Part shown: positions 37,822 to 48,120 of the stretch, in pieces
Numbering within the stretch: the stretch's first letter is position 1
How the letters are laid out: every line of letters starts with the position of its first letter
Source of the DNA: Isoetes taiwanensis
Lineage: Eukaryota > Streptophyta > Lycopodiopsida > Isoetales > Isoetaceae
NCBI GenBank assembly: GCA_021234155.1
Contig: JAJEKV010000049.1
Location: 3,255,487 to 3,319,486, forward strand
DNA: 64,000 nucleotides
Reading direction: 5' to 3'
Program-made: the position numbers and the translations under genes
The notes under the pieces: generated by a model
Told to the model about the DNA's origin: nothing
What the model saw: only the letters and a program-made list of their open reading frames with translations
The model's database searches: none

Positions 37822-39216
37822 GTTCCTTTTTTTTTAAGGACGACAAACTCTTATTCAATATTCCAGAAGAAGTACACACATAGATGCAGAGACAGGAATA
37901 AAATCTCAGCAGACAAAGATAATCCATTGAGTGCAGCCACCTATCTATAAGATAAGCTACCCAAATATTCCTCAAAAATCAAACATTTTTTCTTAGGAGC
38001 AAGCTGGGAACATAGGTATGCCTTCACCAATTTGTCTTGCGCCTCATGGAGAAGTTGGTCGACACTAATTGATAAGCCTTTGAAGATACATATTTGCCTT
38101 CTTTTCCGAATAGACCACAACAACCATCCTGAAGCTAAGTGGAAAGTTTGTTGCTGCAAGCTGTTCCAAGTGGAAGGATAAATGGCGACAAGCACCTTCT
38201 GGCGAGTCAAGACCACATGGAAGAGAGATAGTAACCATGATCAAACTGGCTGAACTTGGTCACATAGAAAGAAGCAATGCTCGAGATTCTCAACTTGCCG
38301 CATACACAGTGGGCAGAGTTCTGAAATGCGGGGATAAAACTTATGAACCAGCACATTAACCCGCAGACATCTGTGAAGGAGTTGCCACCATAAGGTAGAA
38401 ACTTTGGGATGCAGCAATTTATTCTAGACACATGGCCACATACACTTCCACTGAGGAGGGGGAATACGGAGCTGCCAGCCAGCCTGAGGGGGGACAATGT
38501 CAACATCAAGCAGCTTTTGATATAATGAATGCACAAGACGTTGTGCATTAACAATTTAGGGACCAGTCCAAATGGGCACATCAACTGATTCTAAAGGAGC
38601 GTCTACAGAACGTCAGCCAGCTTTTGCCACAGAGCTCTGTCCCATCGAGATATCATAAACTTAGTCTGAAAAGCATCCCAAGTCAACAAGTGTCCTGCCT
38701 CATACCAAGCACCAACTGTGAGAATACCAGCAACCTCCAACACCGCTGAGTCAATGGATGTACAGTAGCACACAGAGGTATGTGATTATCCAGAGGAATC
38801 CACCAACACAGGGAACCTACCTGTGGACACACAACTGGATTAATCTTAAATAGCACACGAACTGTCTCCCAAGAATCAACTAGTCCCTTCAAGAAGGGGG
38901 AAGCATTCGGATATGGACGAAGCTGATGAAAGAGACACCAAGGAAGAACTGCCCTAAGTGCCAGTTTCCCAAAAGGAATACACTGCCCAAGTGCTTGCGC
39001 AACCAATCTCATTCCAGGTGACTGTACCATACCCATCAAGTAGCAACAAATGAACTTAGATATCATAATTTTACTCTGTAAATGAAAGTCAATCATACCT
39101 AGACCTCCAGCAAATTTTGGTTTGGTACATGTGGACCAAGCGACCTTCACAACCACACCTGTCTCAATACCTGCCCAAATGAAGTTACGGACAATTGCGA
39201 CAACCTCTTGAAACTA
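37822..39216 (-). mobile_element. 5'-truncated L1-type LINE with target-site duplication
   Basis: Minus-strand fragment of 1395 bp. It holds the end of ORF2: a thumb region at 38683-39156 (VAWSTCTKPKFAGGLGMIDF, LQSKIMISKFICCYL), a frame-broken zf-RVT region (38207-38584) and a C-terminal piece at 37941-38216. Its 3' end is A-rich (T-run 37827-37835) preceded on the minus strand by GTCGTCCTT. The 11-bp sequence CAAACGTTATA occurs directly on both sides (37811-37821 and 39217-39227) and defines the insertion exactly. It landed inside an inverted-repeat element. The body has several frameshifts. Confidence 0.85.
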
Positions 39217-39341
39217 CAAACGTTATAATAATTTGCAAACCTCAATATACAATATACGAAAACTTGTATAGGCATACCCCACTAACGAGGATCGCTATGT
39301 ATGGTCCAGATCAAGGAATAAAGACCAAATATGCCCATCCG

Positions 39342-39475
39342 ACAGCTCTCGATGGCCGGAGTAACCCCCCATGTGAATATACACCCAAACGAAAGGGGGT
39401 CTCAGGGGGGTTTTAATTTAAATGTGTTGGATGCAATGGTTTCTGTTAATAATGTTAATGGTAGTTGTGTGTTGG
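39342..39475. repeat. Right arm of the inverted-repeat element
   Basis: Reverse complement of the left arm at 37627-37758. The outermost bases read GTTGG on the plus strand. Together with the LINE target duplication, this shows the inverted-repeat element was present before the LINE. Confidence 0.7.
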
Positions 39476-39570
39476 GTGCCACATTGTAGTAGGAAGGAAA
39501 ATTTAGCACTCTTATATTTACATTGGGATGATCCGCATATACATCATTTCGCAAAATAGCAAAAAAATGG

Positions 39571-40489
39571 CTATGTATAAGCGCAGGCACTAGTGGACAA
39601 ATCCCATAAAGAGGGTAAAAGAAATGCTCTATTTCCAGCACCATAAGCATTGAAGCTAGCTCCACTCTTTTTATCTGCCATCAGATCTCCAGGATATCCC
39701 GAATAAGCCCCCTTTCCAAATATACCCATGCAGGCAGTAGCAGCTTCTAATGGAGCTTTTGCATCTCCTTGGTAATACCCATTAGTGAAAGGATTTGTGG
39801 CCGTGCCAGAAATTATGGTAGCAATGTTTATGATCATTCCATCAATGCCCACATCTTCATTTGGGGCAATCAATGGCTTTGTATCAGGCCCAAAATAATT
39901 CTTGGCGCTTGCAAATGGCCATGCACATTTTCCAGGGCATTGGGTTGCAGAGTTTCCAACCCAAGCATATGGAAGCGCTTGTTTTTTGCCCGTTTTTATT
40001 GAGGAATGTGAAGCGCAAGTTTGCACACAGAAGCCTTCTATATTAACATCATCAGAAGTGAGGAGTAGATAGAGAGCATTTGATCCTCCAGCAAAGGGCT
40101 TAGAATCAGTTGCCTTTTTAACCAAACCTTCTACATCAATCTTCTTCAAATTCTGTCCAAGTGAGTATAAATCAGATGACTCTGTCCCTAGTTTGACAGA
40201 TTCTAGAACAGATTTTCCTGCGCCATCAGGGCTTCTTTTGGTTTGTTGAATGAAAAGAAGCCAGAAAATCCTTTATAGTAGCCCTTTGAATAGGAGTGAA
40301 TGAGCCATACCATATGAGGTAAACATCAAGCGTTCCCTTTCCAAAGAGAAGAGGGCCTTTGTGGTAGTTAAGCACTACAGAAGGATCTTGCACAAGCTCT
40401 GAGAGATGACGATTATGAGAGAGTCTAGCATTTGCTAGGACAGCAGAGGTGCAAAAAAGGACACAAAACATAATTAACTGGAATGCCAT
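39571..40489 (-). pseudogene. EXORDIUM-like (PHI-1 family) gene with a frame-breaking deletion
   Basis: The start (MAFQLIMFCVLFCTSAVLANA, a signal peptide) and 87 codons read normally up to SFHSTNQKKP. Compared with the intact copy at 42.1 kb, about 38 nt are then missing. The loss removes the SVSSWWK..AGYKNTAG segment and brings a TGA into frame at 40226. Downstream, 192 codons (39571-40149) are fully open and contain [60 protein letters not shown] and the CAYT end. Only this one lesion is visible, so inactivation is recent. It could still yield a short secreted peptide of 87 residues. Its orientation is opposite to the next copy at 42.1 kb; the two are divergently arranged. Confidence 0.88.
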
Positions 40490-41064
40490 TGAGCTATGAA
40501 TTTCTGGATCAATCTTGTAGCAAACACCAAAGCAGATTCAATTTCTTTCTTAAATAACTGGAAAATGGGCTTCCATTTTGTAGCGAGTTCTCTCTTGATT
40601 TCTCTATCGACGAAGTATCCCAAATTGCCAGCAGACCATTTTCCAGCTAGTTACAGTAGTGTCCTGCATAGCCATTTTGTATTAAAAGAGGAATGTTATG
40701 CACGAAGGGAACATGATTTGTTTTGTTTTACAAAATTGATATGTCAAATTAAATCACTTAATCACCCATATGTCCCCAAGCCAGCCGACATCAATTGCTT
40801 AATCATGCATCTCTTGATTTTAATTGTTAACACTTTGTAAACTTGACTTGCCTGCTAACTACCACACAAAAACACGTCATGTCACCATTAATGCTTTGTT
40901 TCATGGCCTCGTGCTGGCATTAAAATCTCATAGTGTTTTGTTTAGAAAACAATATTGAGAATAAAGAAAAGATTCTTAAGTTATCTTTTGCTAGAATATA
41001 CGAAGTCAACCAAGTCTTGGAAACATAAGAATATGACACTGTGCTTCACAACCTAACAAGTCAA
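40490..41064. other. Intergenic between divergent EXO copies
   Basis: No gene recognised. The part near 40490-40680 may hold promoter sequence for the minus-strand pseudogene, but no clear TATA box was picked out. Confidence 0.45.
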
Positions 41065-41317
41065 AAGAAAACTTGATATAATAAACTACCGGAGTCTAGA
41101 ATTTGCAATTATTCGCGTCCACAGTAACGTTATACATTAGAGACATTCACGCAGTCGTGCATTCTTGTTTATGTTTTTTAGAGATTTTAAATTGATGAAA
41201 CAAGAAAACTTGATATAATAAACTATAGGAGTCTAGGATTTGCAATTATTCGCGTCCACATTAACTTTATACATTAGAGACATTCACGCAGTCATGCATT
41301 CTTATTTATGTTTTTGG
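41065..41317. repeat. 137-bp tandem duplication
   Basis: A unit beginning AAGAAAACTTGATATAATAA at 41065 starts again at 41202 and runs to about 41317 with only a few substitutions (for example CCGGAG/TAGGAG and CAGTAACG/CATTAACT). Confidence 0.85.
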
Positions 41318-41322
41318 TCACT

Positions 41323-41530
41323 TTAAGTTTAGTTAAATGTGCTTATAATTTCTTATGTCTTTGGCTAACTTAACTTGACATATTCGAAAGCATTTAGTTA
41401 ACTAGTTAAGTTATTTTTTGACCAATTTTTTTAACTAAACGAGTGCGAAATGGTTTTTCGTTAAGTTAGCCTAGCTAAATTTTTTAACTAGTGTTAACTT
41501 AACTTAACAGTAAAAGTTAACTAAACTTAA
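41323..41530. mobile_element. MITE-like element with 14-bp perfect TIRs
   Basis: TTAAGTTTAGTTAA at 41323-41336 is exactly inverted at 41517-41530. The 208-bp interior is rich in related TTAACT/AAGTTA motifs, typical of subterminal repeats in small non-autonomous DNA transposons. No ORF is present. A target-site duplication was not convincing. It directly abuts the tandem duplication. Confidence 0.5.
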
Positions 41531-41995
41531 TCATGGGTGCGAATACACTCTTACACCATTTTTTGTGCCACATAATATAGTTGATCCCAAAATACATATA
41601 TTGAAATAGGTAGGAAAATGCGCATGCCATAAAATCCGAAAAAATCTCGATGTGATGCGAAATCAAGGAAAAGATTGTGACATATTGACTAGTGAGCAAG
41701 AAACAACTGGACTGCCTAATAAGTTGGCGCGAAGGGTCAACTATATCGAGGTTGTGGGATGGACGTGTTATATATGAAAACTGGCAAAAACAAGTTGTAA
41801 CAGGAAGAAGCAGCGCAATTGCAACTTCAAATATAATAAGTCGTGGGGCAGCTTCAAATATAATGACCTAAAATTTGATAGAATTGCCTACCCCTAATAT
41901 GACCACCATACATAATAACCTTGCATTTCTTACCCAGCTGTATCTTCTAGGGCAAACGTTTCTTCTCCGATGGAGGGCCGCTATGAAGATCCTCC

Positions 41996-42002
41996 TATAA
42001 AA
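41996..42002 (+). promoter_or_regulatory. TATA box of the 42.1-kb EXO gene
   Basis: TATAAAA in CTCCTATAAAACGGACC, 102 bp upstream of the ATG. The same box and surroundings occur at 56205-56211 in the inverted copy, so both share a core promoter. Confidence 0.7.
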
Positions 42003-42103
42003 CGGACCTCCATTTCTTTACCTTCTATCCAAGGTACGCCACAGTCTAAGTATCATCGCATTTCGCAACAGGTTTTTCCTCTCTGGACTTTTTTGGCTGC
42101 AAA

Positions 42104-43060
42104 ATGGCCTTCCGCATCTTGTTGTTTGTAGCCCTGTTTTGTGCCTCTTTTTTTTCCTCAGACGCCAGGCTCTCTCATCATCGCCATCTCTCAGAGCTTG
42201 TCCAGCAGCCTTCTGTGGTTCTTAACTACCATAAAGGTCCTCTTTTGTCTGGAAAAGGAGCTCTTAATGTTTATCTCATATGGTATGGCTCCTTCACCCC
42301 TGCACAAAGAGCCATTGTCAAGGATTTTCTTAGTTCTTTCAACTCAGCAGATGAGAAGTCGCCCTCTGTCAGCTCATGGTGGAAGAGGACTGCTGGATAC
42401 AAGAACACTGCTGGAGAATCTGTTTTAGAATCTGTGAAATTGGGAGCAGAATCATCTGATTCATATTCGCTTGGTAAAAATCTGAAGCAGGTGGATATGC
42501 AAAATCTGGTAAAGAAGGCATCCAGTTCTAAGCCCTTTGCTGGAGGATCAAATGCTCTATATCTACTCCTCACTTCTGATGATGTACATGTGGAGGGTTT
42601 CTGTGTGCAAACATGTGCTTCACATGCTTCAATAAGAAGGGGCAAAAAACAAGCAATTCCATATGCTTGGGTTGGAAACTCTGCTACCCAGTGTCCTGGC
42701 AAATGCGCCTGGCCATTTGCTAGTGCCAAGAATTATTTTGGGCCTGATACAAAGCCACTGATTGCACCAAATGGAGATGTTGGTATCGACGGAATGATCA
42801 TAAACATTGCTACCATAGTTGCTGGGACTGCCACAAATCCTTTCACCAATGGATATTATCAGGGAGATGCTAAAGCCCCATTAGAAGCTGCTACAGCTTG
42901 CACAGGCATATTTGGAAAGGGATCTTACTCTGGTTATCCAGGAGATCTGTTGGTGGATAAAAAGAGTGGTGCCAGTTTCAATGCTTATGGTGTAGGAAGC
43001 AGATCATTTCTCTTGCCTGCCTTATGGGATCCATCGACTAGTACATGCGCTTATCCATAA
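42104..43060 (+). CDS. EXORDIUM-like secreted protein (PHI-1 family), intact
   Basis: Single-exon, 318 codons. The signal peptide MAFRILLFVALFCASFFSSD is followed by ARLSHHRHLSELV. The family domain includes [131 protein letters not shown] and a final [10 protein letters not shown]. The conserved cysteines suggest disulfides in the apoplast. The start is the first ATG after a 100-nt leader with a TATA box at 41996. It differs from the protein at 55142-56098 at four positions (Thr/Asn in GSFTPAQ, Gln/Lys in LKQVD, Ile/Leu in HASIRR, Ser/Gly in GVGSRS). The role is inferred from the family: growth-related cell-wall protein of unknown biochemistry. Confidence 0.95.
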   Translation: MAFRILLFVALFCASFFSSDARLSHHRHLSELVQQPSVVLNYHKGPLLSGKGALNVYLIWYGSFTPAQRAIVKDFLSSFNSADEKSPSVSSWWKRTAGYKNTAGESVLESVKLGAESSDSYSLGKNLKQVDMQNLVKKASSSKPFAGGSNALYLLLTSDDVHVEGFCVQTCASHASIRRGKKQAIPYAWVGNSATQCPGKCAWPFASAKNYFGPDTKPLIAPNGDVGIDGMIINIATIVAGTATNPFTNGYYQGDAKAPLEAATACTGIFGKGSYSGYPGDLLVDKKSGASFNAYGVGSRSFLLPALWDPSTSTCAYP

Positions 43061-43279
43061 TTTCTGCCATGTCCTATATGAGTGTATATGAAACGGACCA
43101 CTGTAAATAGGAGAGAAACCTATTCTTTTTCCCTGTTGCAAGCAGGTGAATTTTCCATGTTGTTGTTGAACTTCGTCAATGAACAAAAGAATTCCATGTT
43201 GAGAAACATTTATACATTTTGTGTGTGATTGTTTTGTATAGCCTCCCAATGACCTAAACTTATCAACCCATGGTCAAGC

Positions 43280-43560
43280 ACCGGAAGTATATGAAGCATG
43301 TTAGGATTAACAAGTGACTGACCAGAATCACTAAATAGCCATTAGTGTGTAAACTGGCAAGTGACAGCCCTCTAGATAGTTATTAGTGCATAAATTGGCA
43401 AGTAACAGCCATGGAAGCATATGAACCATGTTTGGATTAACAAGTGATTGACCAGATAGTGATTAATGCATAAACTGGCAAGTAACAGCCATACAGAGAA
43501 CCACAATTGGTTGATTACATGCATAATGGACACTGGTTGATAACATGCATAATGGACATA
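43280..43560. repeat. 3' flanking repeat array of the EXO unit
   Basis: About three imperfect copies of a 60-80 bp unit containing AAACTGGCAAGT(A/G)ACAGCC, GGATTAACAAGTGATTGACC and TTA(G/A)TGCATAAA. The same units occur inverted at 54610-54880 and 62270-62580 downstream of the two other copies. Confidence 0.75.
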
Positions 43561-44675
43561 TATATAAAAAAAAACAAGGTGCTGCGCACGAGGGGTTGCC
43601 TTTCGGTGACGCGAAAATGTGTTTTTATGGTTTCTGTTTCAGTGTTTGTTGTCACATAAACTGCAACCTGGATGAGAGCCATTGTGATGTTGTAATTTTG
43701 ATGAGGTTTTTATACTTTTGTAAGATCGAGTTCAATTTTATCATTTGAGAATCCAAGACAAGAAGTAAACAGTAGGCCCCTAATTTAACGACGAACTTAA
43801 ATACTTGGCAACTTTTTAGCATACTGTCTGTGACGCTCCCTACTAAATATACGTCATACATCTCGTAGGAAATCCCCCCATCCAGCTGGCCGCATGGGGC
43901 CTCCATCTATCCCGTACCCAAGATATCCCCAGTGCAGGAAGTGGACACGGAGGTGCCTTGACGCCCTTCCCTATGGGCTCCTATAACAGCGGAAGCATAA
44001 CATAATGTCAGCACTAACAACAACAATACATCTAACTACCTCGAAGAGTAGGACATCCATACATCCATAGATCCAACAAAGATATCAACATGCCATAAAA
44101 CATGAGAGCTCCTACCCAGGCTCAGACTCGTAAGGAAGTAGACCGATGGCTGGGCTACAAGATAGAGCAGACCGAGATATAACAATGGCGGACCTGGGTA
44201 TAGACAATGGCTAGGGTTGACAACTCCATCCGCCCCTCCTGTGCATACTTTGCAGACTGGCTAGATCGGGCTCTGACGTGACTATAACCTACCGGATACG
44301 TAGTCTCATGGTATCACCCATCGAGACTACTCCGGGTTGCATCTCCCCGGTTCGATGAGGTAGGAAGGGTTCCATCTCCCCTTCCCGAGGTCTAGTGGTT
44401 CCATAGGCGGCTAGAGAATCGTACCCAATTGAACTCTCCAAAACAAGAGCCAGGCCAGCACCTGCAACTCCTAAGGGTCAGGATGACACCGTTGACCCAG
44501 GAAGTGCCGGAAGTATACCCGGCCCACACGAAGTGACCGACTATAAACCTAGCCCACTATGGGTCCCCAGTAGCCACGCTCAGCAGGACCCCCATCCGCT
44601 TTGCCACTAGCCTCGTTGTATAGTGCTAAGTCATTCCATAGCCTCCGTCGCCGGGTGGGTTCCTATGCAGAGGCC
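43561..44675. other. Intergenic, no gene recognised
   Basis: From about 43850 to 44670 the composition is richer in GC with phrases typical of decayed LTR-element sequence (for example GCGGAAGCATAAC), but no LTR, PBS or coding domain could be fixed apart from the TRIM that follows. Confidence 0.45.
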
Positions 44676-44680
44676 GCATA

Positions 44681-44825
44681 TATAACAGACCCATGGGAGA
44701 CTGCTCGAGTAGATCTGGGTGTCGCGTTCCCGAGACACCGACATAAATGGGTAGAAGTGACTACTCATAAACGTCTAGACGGTTTTGCCCAGTTGGCTAA
44801 GGGCATGTCGGTTAGGAACGTTACA
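44681..44825 (+). repeat. TRIM 5' LTR
   Basis: 145 bp, ends in TTACA. It differs from the 3' LTR at a handful of positions, including the second base (TA instead of TG at the LTR start). Confidence 0.92.
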
Positions 44826-44827
44826 TT

Positions 44828-44839
44828 TGGTATCAGAGC
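44828..44839 (+). promoter_or_regulatory. TRIM primer-binding site
   Basis: TGGTATCAGAGC, complementary to the 3' end of plant initiator tRNA-Met, two nucleotides after the 5' LTR. Confidence 0.92.
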
Positions 44840-44953
44840 AGGGCTCGAGTTCGAGTCTCCATGGGGGCAAGTGTGACCCGGAATACCGTTGGACGGTAGG
44901 TCATGACTTGGTTTGTGATGCTCGACGACGAGCCTAGTTCTAGTGGGAGAGAT

Positions 44954-45098
44954 TGTAACAGACCCATGGGAGACCGCTCGAGTAGATCTGGGTGTCGCCT
45001 TCCCGAGACACCGGCATAAATGGGTAGAAGCGACTACTCTTAAACGTCTAGACAGTTTTGCCCAGTTGGCTAAGGGCATGTCGGTTAGGAATGTTACA
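44954..45098 (+). repeat. TRIM 3' LTR
   Basis: 145 bp, starts TGTAACA, ends TGTTACA, followed by the target duplication GCATA. Confidence 0.93.
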
Positions 45099-45103
45099 GC
45101 ATA

Positions 45104-45700
45104 ATAATAGGAACTAAGGGGTCTAAACTAGAAGCGTCATCTAGATAATAGCCACTAGGTCTCTATCCCCCTTCCCAATACACAAGAGGTGCAAATATAA
45201 GATCAACCAACATCGTGCATCAACATAACATGGTAAGTAATGAAGATAACATCTAAATCTAATCACATGCATCTAACTTATAGTTAGGGTTCATTGATTC
45301 GGGTTCAAGATCTAGATCGAGAGTTCTAGAATGGCTCTACTCGAGATACAAAATGCTAACACTCATCTGGTTTCCTAACTTTCATATGATCTACAAAGGA
45401 CTCAAACCCAAATACCTGCTCCTGAGGAACTCCCTCCTGCTCCCGGTGTCTTCACGACCTTCAAGGGGTTCGAAGTAGCTCCCACTCCTACTAATGCATG
45501 CATGCTCCGGGGGCTGCTGTGCTATGTTGTGCCACAGTTGACGGTTCTTGAAACGAAATTTCGAGCGCGAACAATTTTCCCAGACTGTTGGAGCCAGAAA
45601 AATGGCCTAGGGTCAATTTTCCCAGACTGTTGGAGCCAGAAAAATGGCCATGGGTTAGGGTTTGGCCATTTATAGGTTAAGGTTCCATGTCACTGCCACA
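45104..45700. other. Intergenic with a 43-bp tandem duplication
   Basis: AATTTTCCCAGACTGTTGGA with the following GCCAGAAAAATGGCC is present twice in direct succession (about 45574-45617 and 45617-45652). No gene recognised. Confidence 0.6.
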
Positions 45701-45705
45701 TGGCT

Positions 45706-45874
45706 CCAATGTGTCACATTTAGGGGACTAGACGGGACTTGAACCCACTACCTCTGGAGTGGTAGTTGTGCATCCTAACCGAAAAGGCCACGACGATCTG
45801 GATGAAACCAAATCACATGCTCTAGACCTGATAGGGTTCAAGTCCCGTCCAGTCCCTTAAATGTGACACAATGG
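45706..45874 (-). repeat. tRNA-like foldback element
   Basis: Arms at 45706-45746 and 45834-45874 are inverted copies (about 41 bp, few mismatches), each containing a polymerase III B box GGTTCAAGTCC on one strand. On the minus strand, 45725-45797 resembles a tRNA. It has a D-arm-like GGTTAGGATGC, an anticodon arm with a 5-6 bp stem closing a loop ACTCCAGA (anticodon-like CCA, as in tRNA-Trp), and the T-arm GGGTTCAAGTCCC. The acceptor stem is not preserved. Best read as a tRNA-derived SINE or tRNA pseudogene followed by a partial inverted copy, not as a working tRNA. Confidence 0.5.
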
Positions 45875-45889
45875 GGTGCTTCCACGTGG

Positions 45890-48090
45890 GGGGTGCCCAA
45901 TAGGGTGAGGCCATGTGGAAATGGCCCTATGCCTAAGGTTGGCTAAGTTATCGAAACATATGTAATCATACATTCTTTTTCGCCCCCTTTTTTTTCAATC
46001 TTATTTTTTCTGGGTCTTGCCTCACACGAAGTTGACACGCATGGACTTTTTTTAGTTTTCTTCAACCGCAAACAAGGTTGCTTTTCTGTTTGATATGAAT
46101 TTGTTTGACGCCAAAATTTTCTTTGGTTGACACCTGGCCAATCTCTCATACCGGTGCACTTACAGCGGATTAACTCAAAATTATCAACTGCTACCATGGT
46201 CTTTCTGCGAGATAGCTTTGATTTCATTCCCCTAGCATCCAAGAGTAGCTGGATTCAGGCTGTCAATCCATCGTCTTCCTTATTGTATCAATTTCGGCAT
46301 TGCCTAAAGGTACACAGATGATCCCTTACTCCAAGCTAACTTCCAATTGGCACAGTAGGCAAGGACGACCATGCTTCCACACCCAAATAAAATGCGTCAG
46401 TATCTGGAAGATCCGAAAAAGCTCAGCCTTTCCCTGTTTATGGTCTTTCTTATGCAACACATGGCTTGGGTTATGTGGCTCGCCTAAATCTTCAAGAACA
46501 GGCTGAGCCTTTAGAGCACCAAACTGGACCACTTAATGATGATCAGGTCTTGATGGATCGTTGAAAGTTAATACCTATTTTTTTGTTCTCAGTTCCGCTC
46601 CCAATAAACAGGATGAGGGGGAGCCTGCGTTGCTTTTGATGGCAAAGGCTTGACATTAACTTCTTTGTCTCTGGTTGATTGATAGCATGGCAAAACCTGG
46701 AGCAGAGAGATTATTTATTTGGTTCTGGAGGTATACAAAAGGAAGCCACTTGGTATGCATGATGCTCATGGGGTCCTAGGATTTGGCTGCGGCAAAATCC
46801 TAGAATTGGAAATTATGTGCAGAGCTTTTTGCATGTCCATTCTGCCTTTGAGGACTCCATCGATAACAGATAGTTTTTAGAAACATCCCTTCTTCTAACA
46901 ATCCTAGCTCAACAAGGGTAGGATGCTCCCGAGGAGTTAACAATTTAGAAGGTACTAAGTTACATTTATCTTCTCTTTTATTATAGACATCATTATTCTA
47001 CGTTGGTGATGCAAGTAGATTTTTAGATTAAATATTTTCGTTGATTCTCGTTCTCACAGATTCACTTGTTGATTTTGTCCAGACCAAATTGTATTGTACA
47101 AGTTTGAAGGAGAACATCATTGAGTACTTAGGTATTTTGGTTATCAAATTAGATACTACTTTGAATCCTGCTACAAGAGTTTTATTTTTGCAAATATTTA
47201 TGTGATCAGATGCCCCAATGAAATATTATGTATTTGCTGCATACACACAACAGGGTCAATTAGAGGAAGCTTCAAGGCTTTTAAGAAGATACCTAAGCAG
47301 GATGTGAATTCAAAATTGCCGCAAAAAGAGAGAGCTGAGGCAGGCATTATTTCTTCCAATCCAATGGTCTAAAAGTTCTTAATTTTTCTGTCATAACAAC
47401 AAATGGATTTAACCTATAAAATCGGACCCGCTGCAGCACAGATGCATAACAAGAAGTCTGACAAAGAAAATTCGGCTCATCCGCCAAAAAAATTCGGCGC
47501 ATCCTGTAAATTCCGAGGGTTATGTTATCACTAATGGGTTTTTTCTTGTAACAAATTTTTAAACAACAGAAGCTGGGGGAGAAGGATAAAATTTCTTCCT
47601 CTACCATTCTTGCATGCTTGTTCGACCAATCGATTCTTGATGGGTGTTCTAGAATCTGCCATATCAACGTTCCGCTGCAGATCTCTGAGACTTGTATAGG
47701 CAGCACAGGTCTGATCGAATGAAATGGCTAGCCGCTTGAATTGTATGAATTTGCAAGCTAAGTCTTACATTTGATCAAAGGCTTCAAAAATTCAAACAAA
47801 GGGGAAAAAGAGAGCATGTTTGTAAAGGCTTAGCTGGTGCCAGCTGTCCACCGTCACACACATATTACAGGCTTTCTTAAGTTGGCCTGTAAATCTGTTG
47901 ATGCATAGTACCTTTATAATTCAAGAATTGGAGACTAAGTGACTATCAACACTAGCAATCTTTAAATAATGGACACTCAATTTTGACTAAACCTTAGAGA
48001 ATATGGACAGTGAGCAACGATACGGTTTAGTTGGGGAAATTATGAAAGACACCATGCCTTTTGCTAAAGGGAACGAAAAACAGCAATATA
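45890..48090. other. Intergenic, no gene recognised
   Basis: Scattered short ORFs. A plus-strand segment near 47206-47285 reads DAPMKYYVFAAYTQQGQLEE, then ASRLLRRYLS. This is weakly reminiscent of a helical-repeat (PPR-like) protein but far too short to call. Confidence 0.45.
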
Positions 48091-48120
48091 CTAGAAACGT
48101 GTGCCCGGCGATGCCGGGCA
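48091..48120 (-). mobile_element. Helitron 3' terminus
   Basis: On the minus strand an 8-bp perfect hairpin TGCCCGGC-ATC-GCCGGGCA (48120-48102) is followed after 7 nt by CTAG, then T. A short GC-rich hairpin 5-10 nt before CTRR, with the element ending next to a T of an AT target, is the diagnostic Helitron 3' end. The element body would extend to higher coordinates. Its 5' TC end was not identified and no Rep/helicase ORF was seen, so it is probably non-autonomous. Confidence 0.6.

Larger units (their letters stand above)
41735..43560 (+). repeat. EXO segmental duplication, inverted copy
   Basis: Homologous in inverted orientation to about 54600-56470. Similarity starts upstream of the gene (GATGGACGTGTTATATATGA), covers promoter, coding region and 3' UTR, and ends in the 3' repeat array. 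Upstream similarity is patchy, whereas the promoter-to-stop part is nearly identical. Confidence 0.8.
44681..45098 (+). mobile_element. TRIM (miniature LTR retrotransposon), complete
   Basis: Two LTRs of 145 bp (44681-44825 and 44954-45098), running from TGTAACAGACCCATGGGAGA (the first copy starts TATAACAG) to GGTTAGGAA(C/T)GTTACA, flank only 128 bp. Two bases after the 5' LTR is TGGTATCAGAGC (44828-44839), the primer-binding site for initiator tRNA-Met. The purine-rich AGTGGGAGAGAT precedes the 3' LTR as polypurine tract. The 5-bp target-site duplication GCATA is present at 44676-44680 and 45099-45103. It has no coding capacity, so mobilisation must have used proteins from another LTR element. 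Confidence 0.93.

Noticed and set aside
42271-42729. 152-codon ORF antisense to the EXO gene
   Set aside because: Antisense shadow. It is not conserved in the other EXO copies as a long frame, although the coding strands are nearly identical.
44601-45079. Overlapping ORFs on both strands of 91 and 104 codons repeating MPLANWAK
   Set aside because: They are the two TRIM LTRs read in translation; no protein family, and the repeat is explained by the LTRs.
47206-47290. PPR-like helical repeat fragment
   Set aside because: One partial helix pair of about 30 residues, with stops after it; too short to separate from chance.
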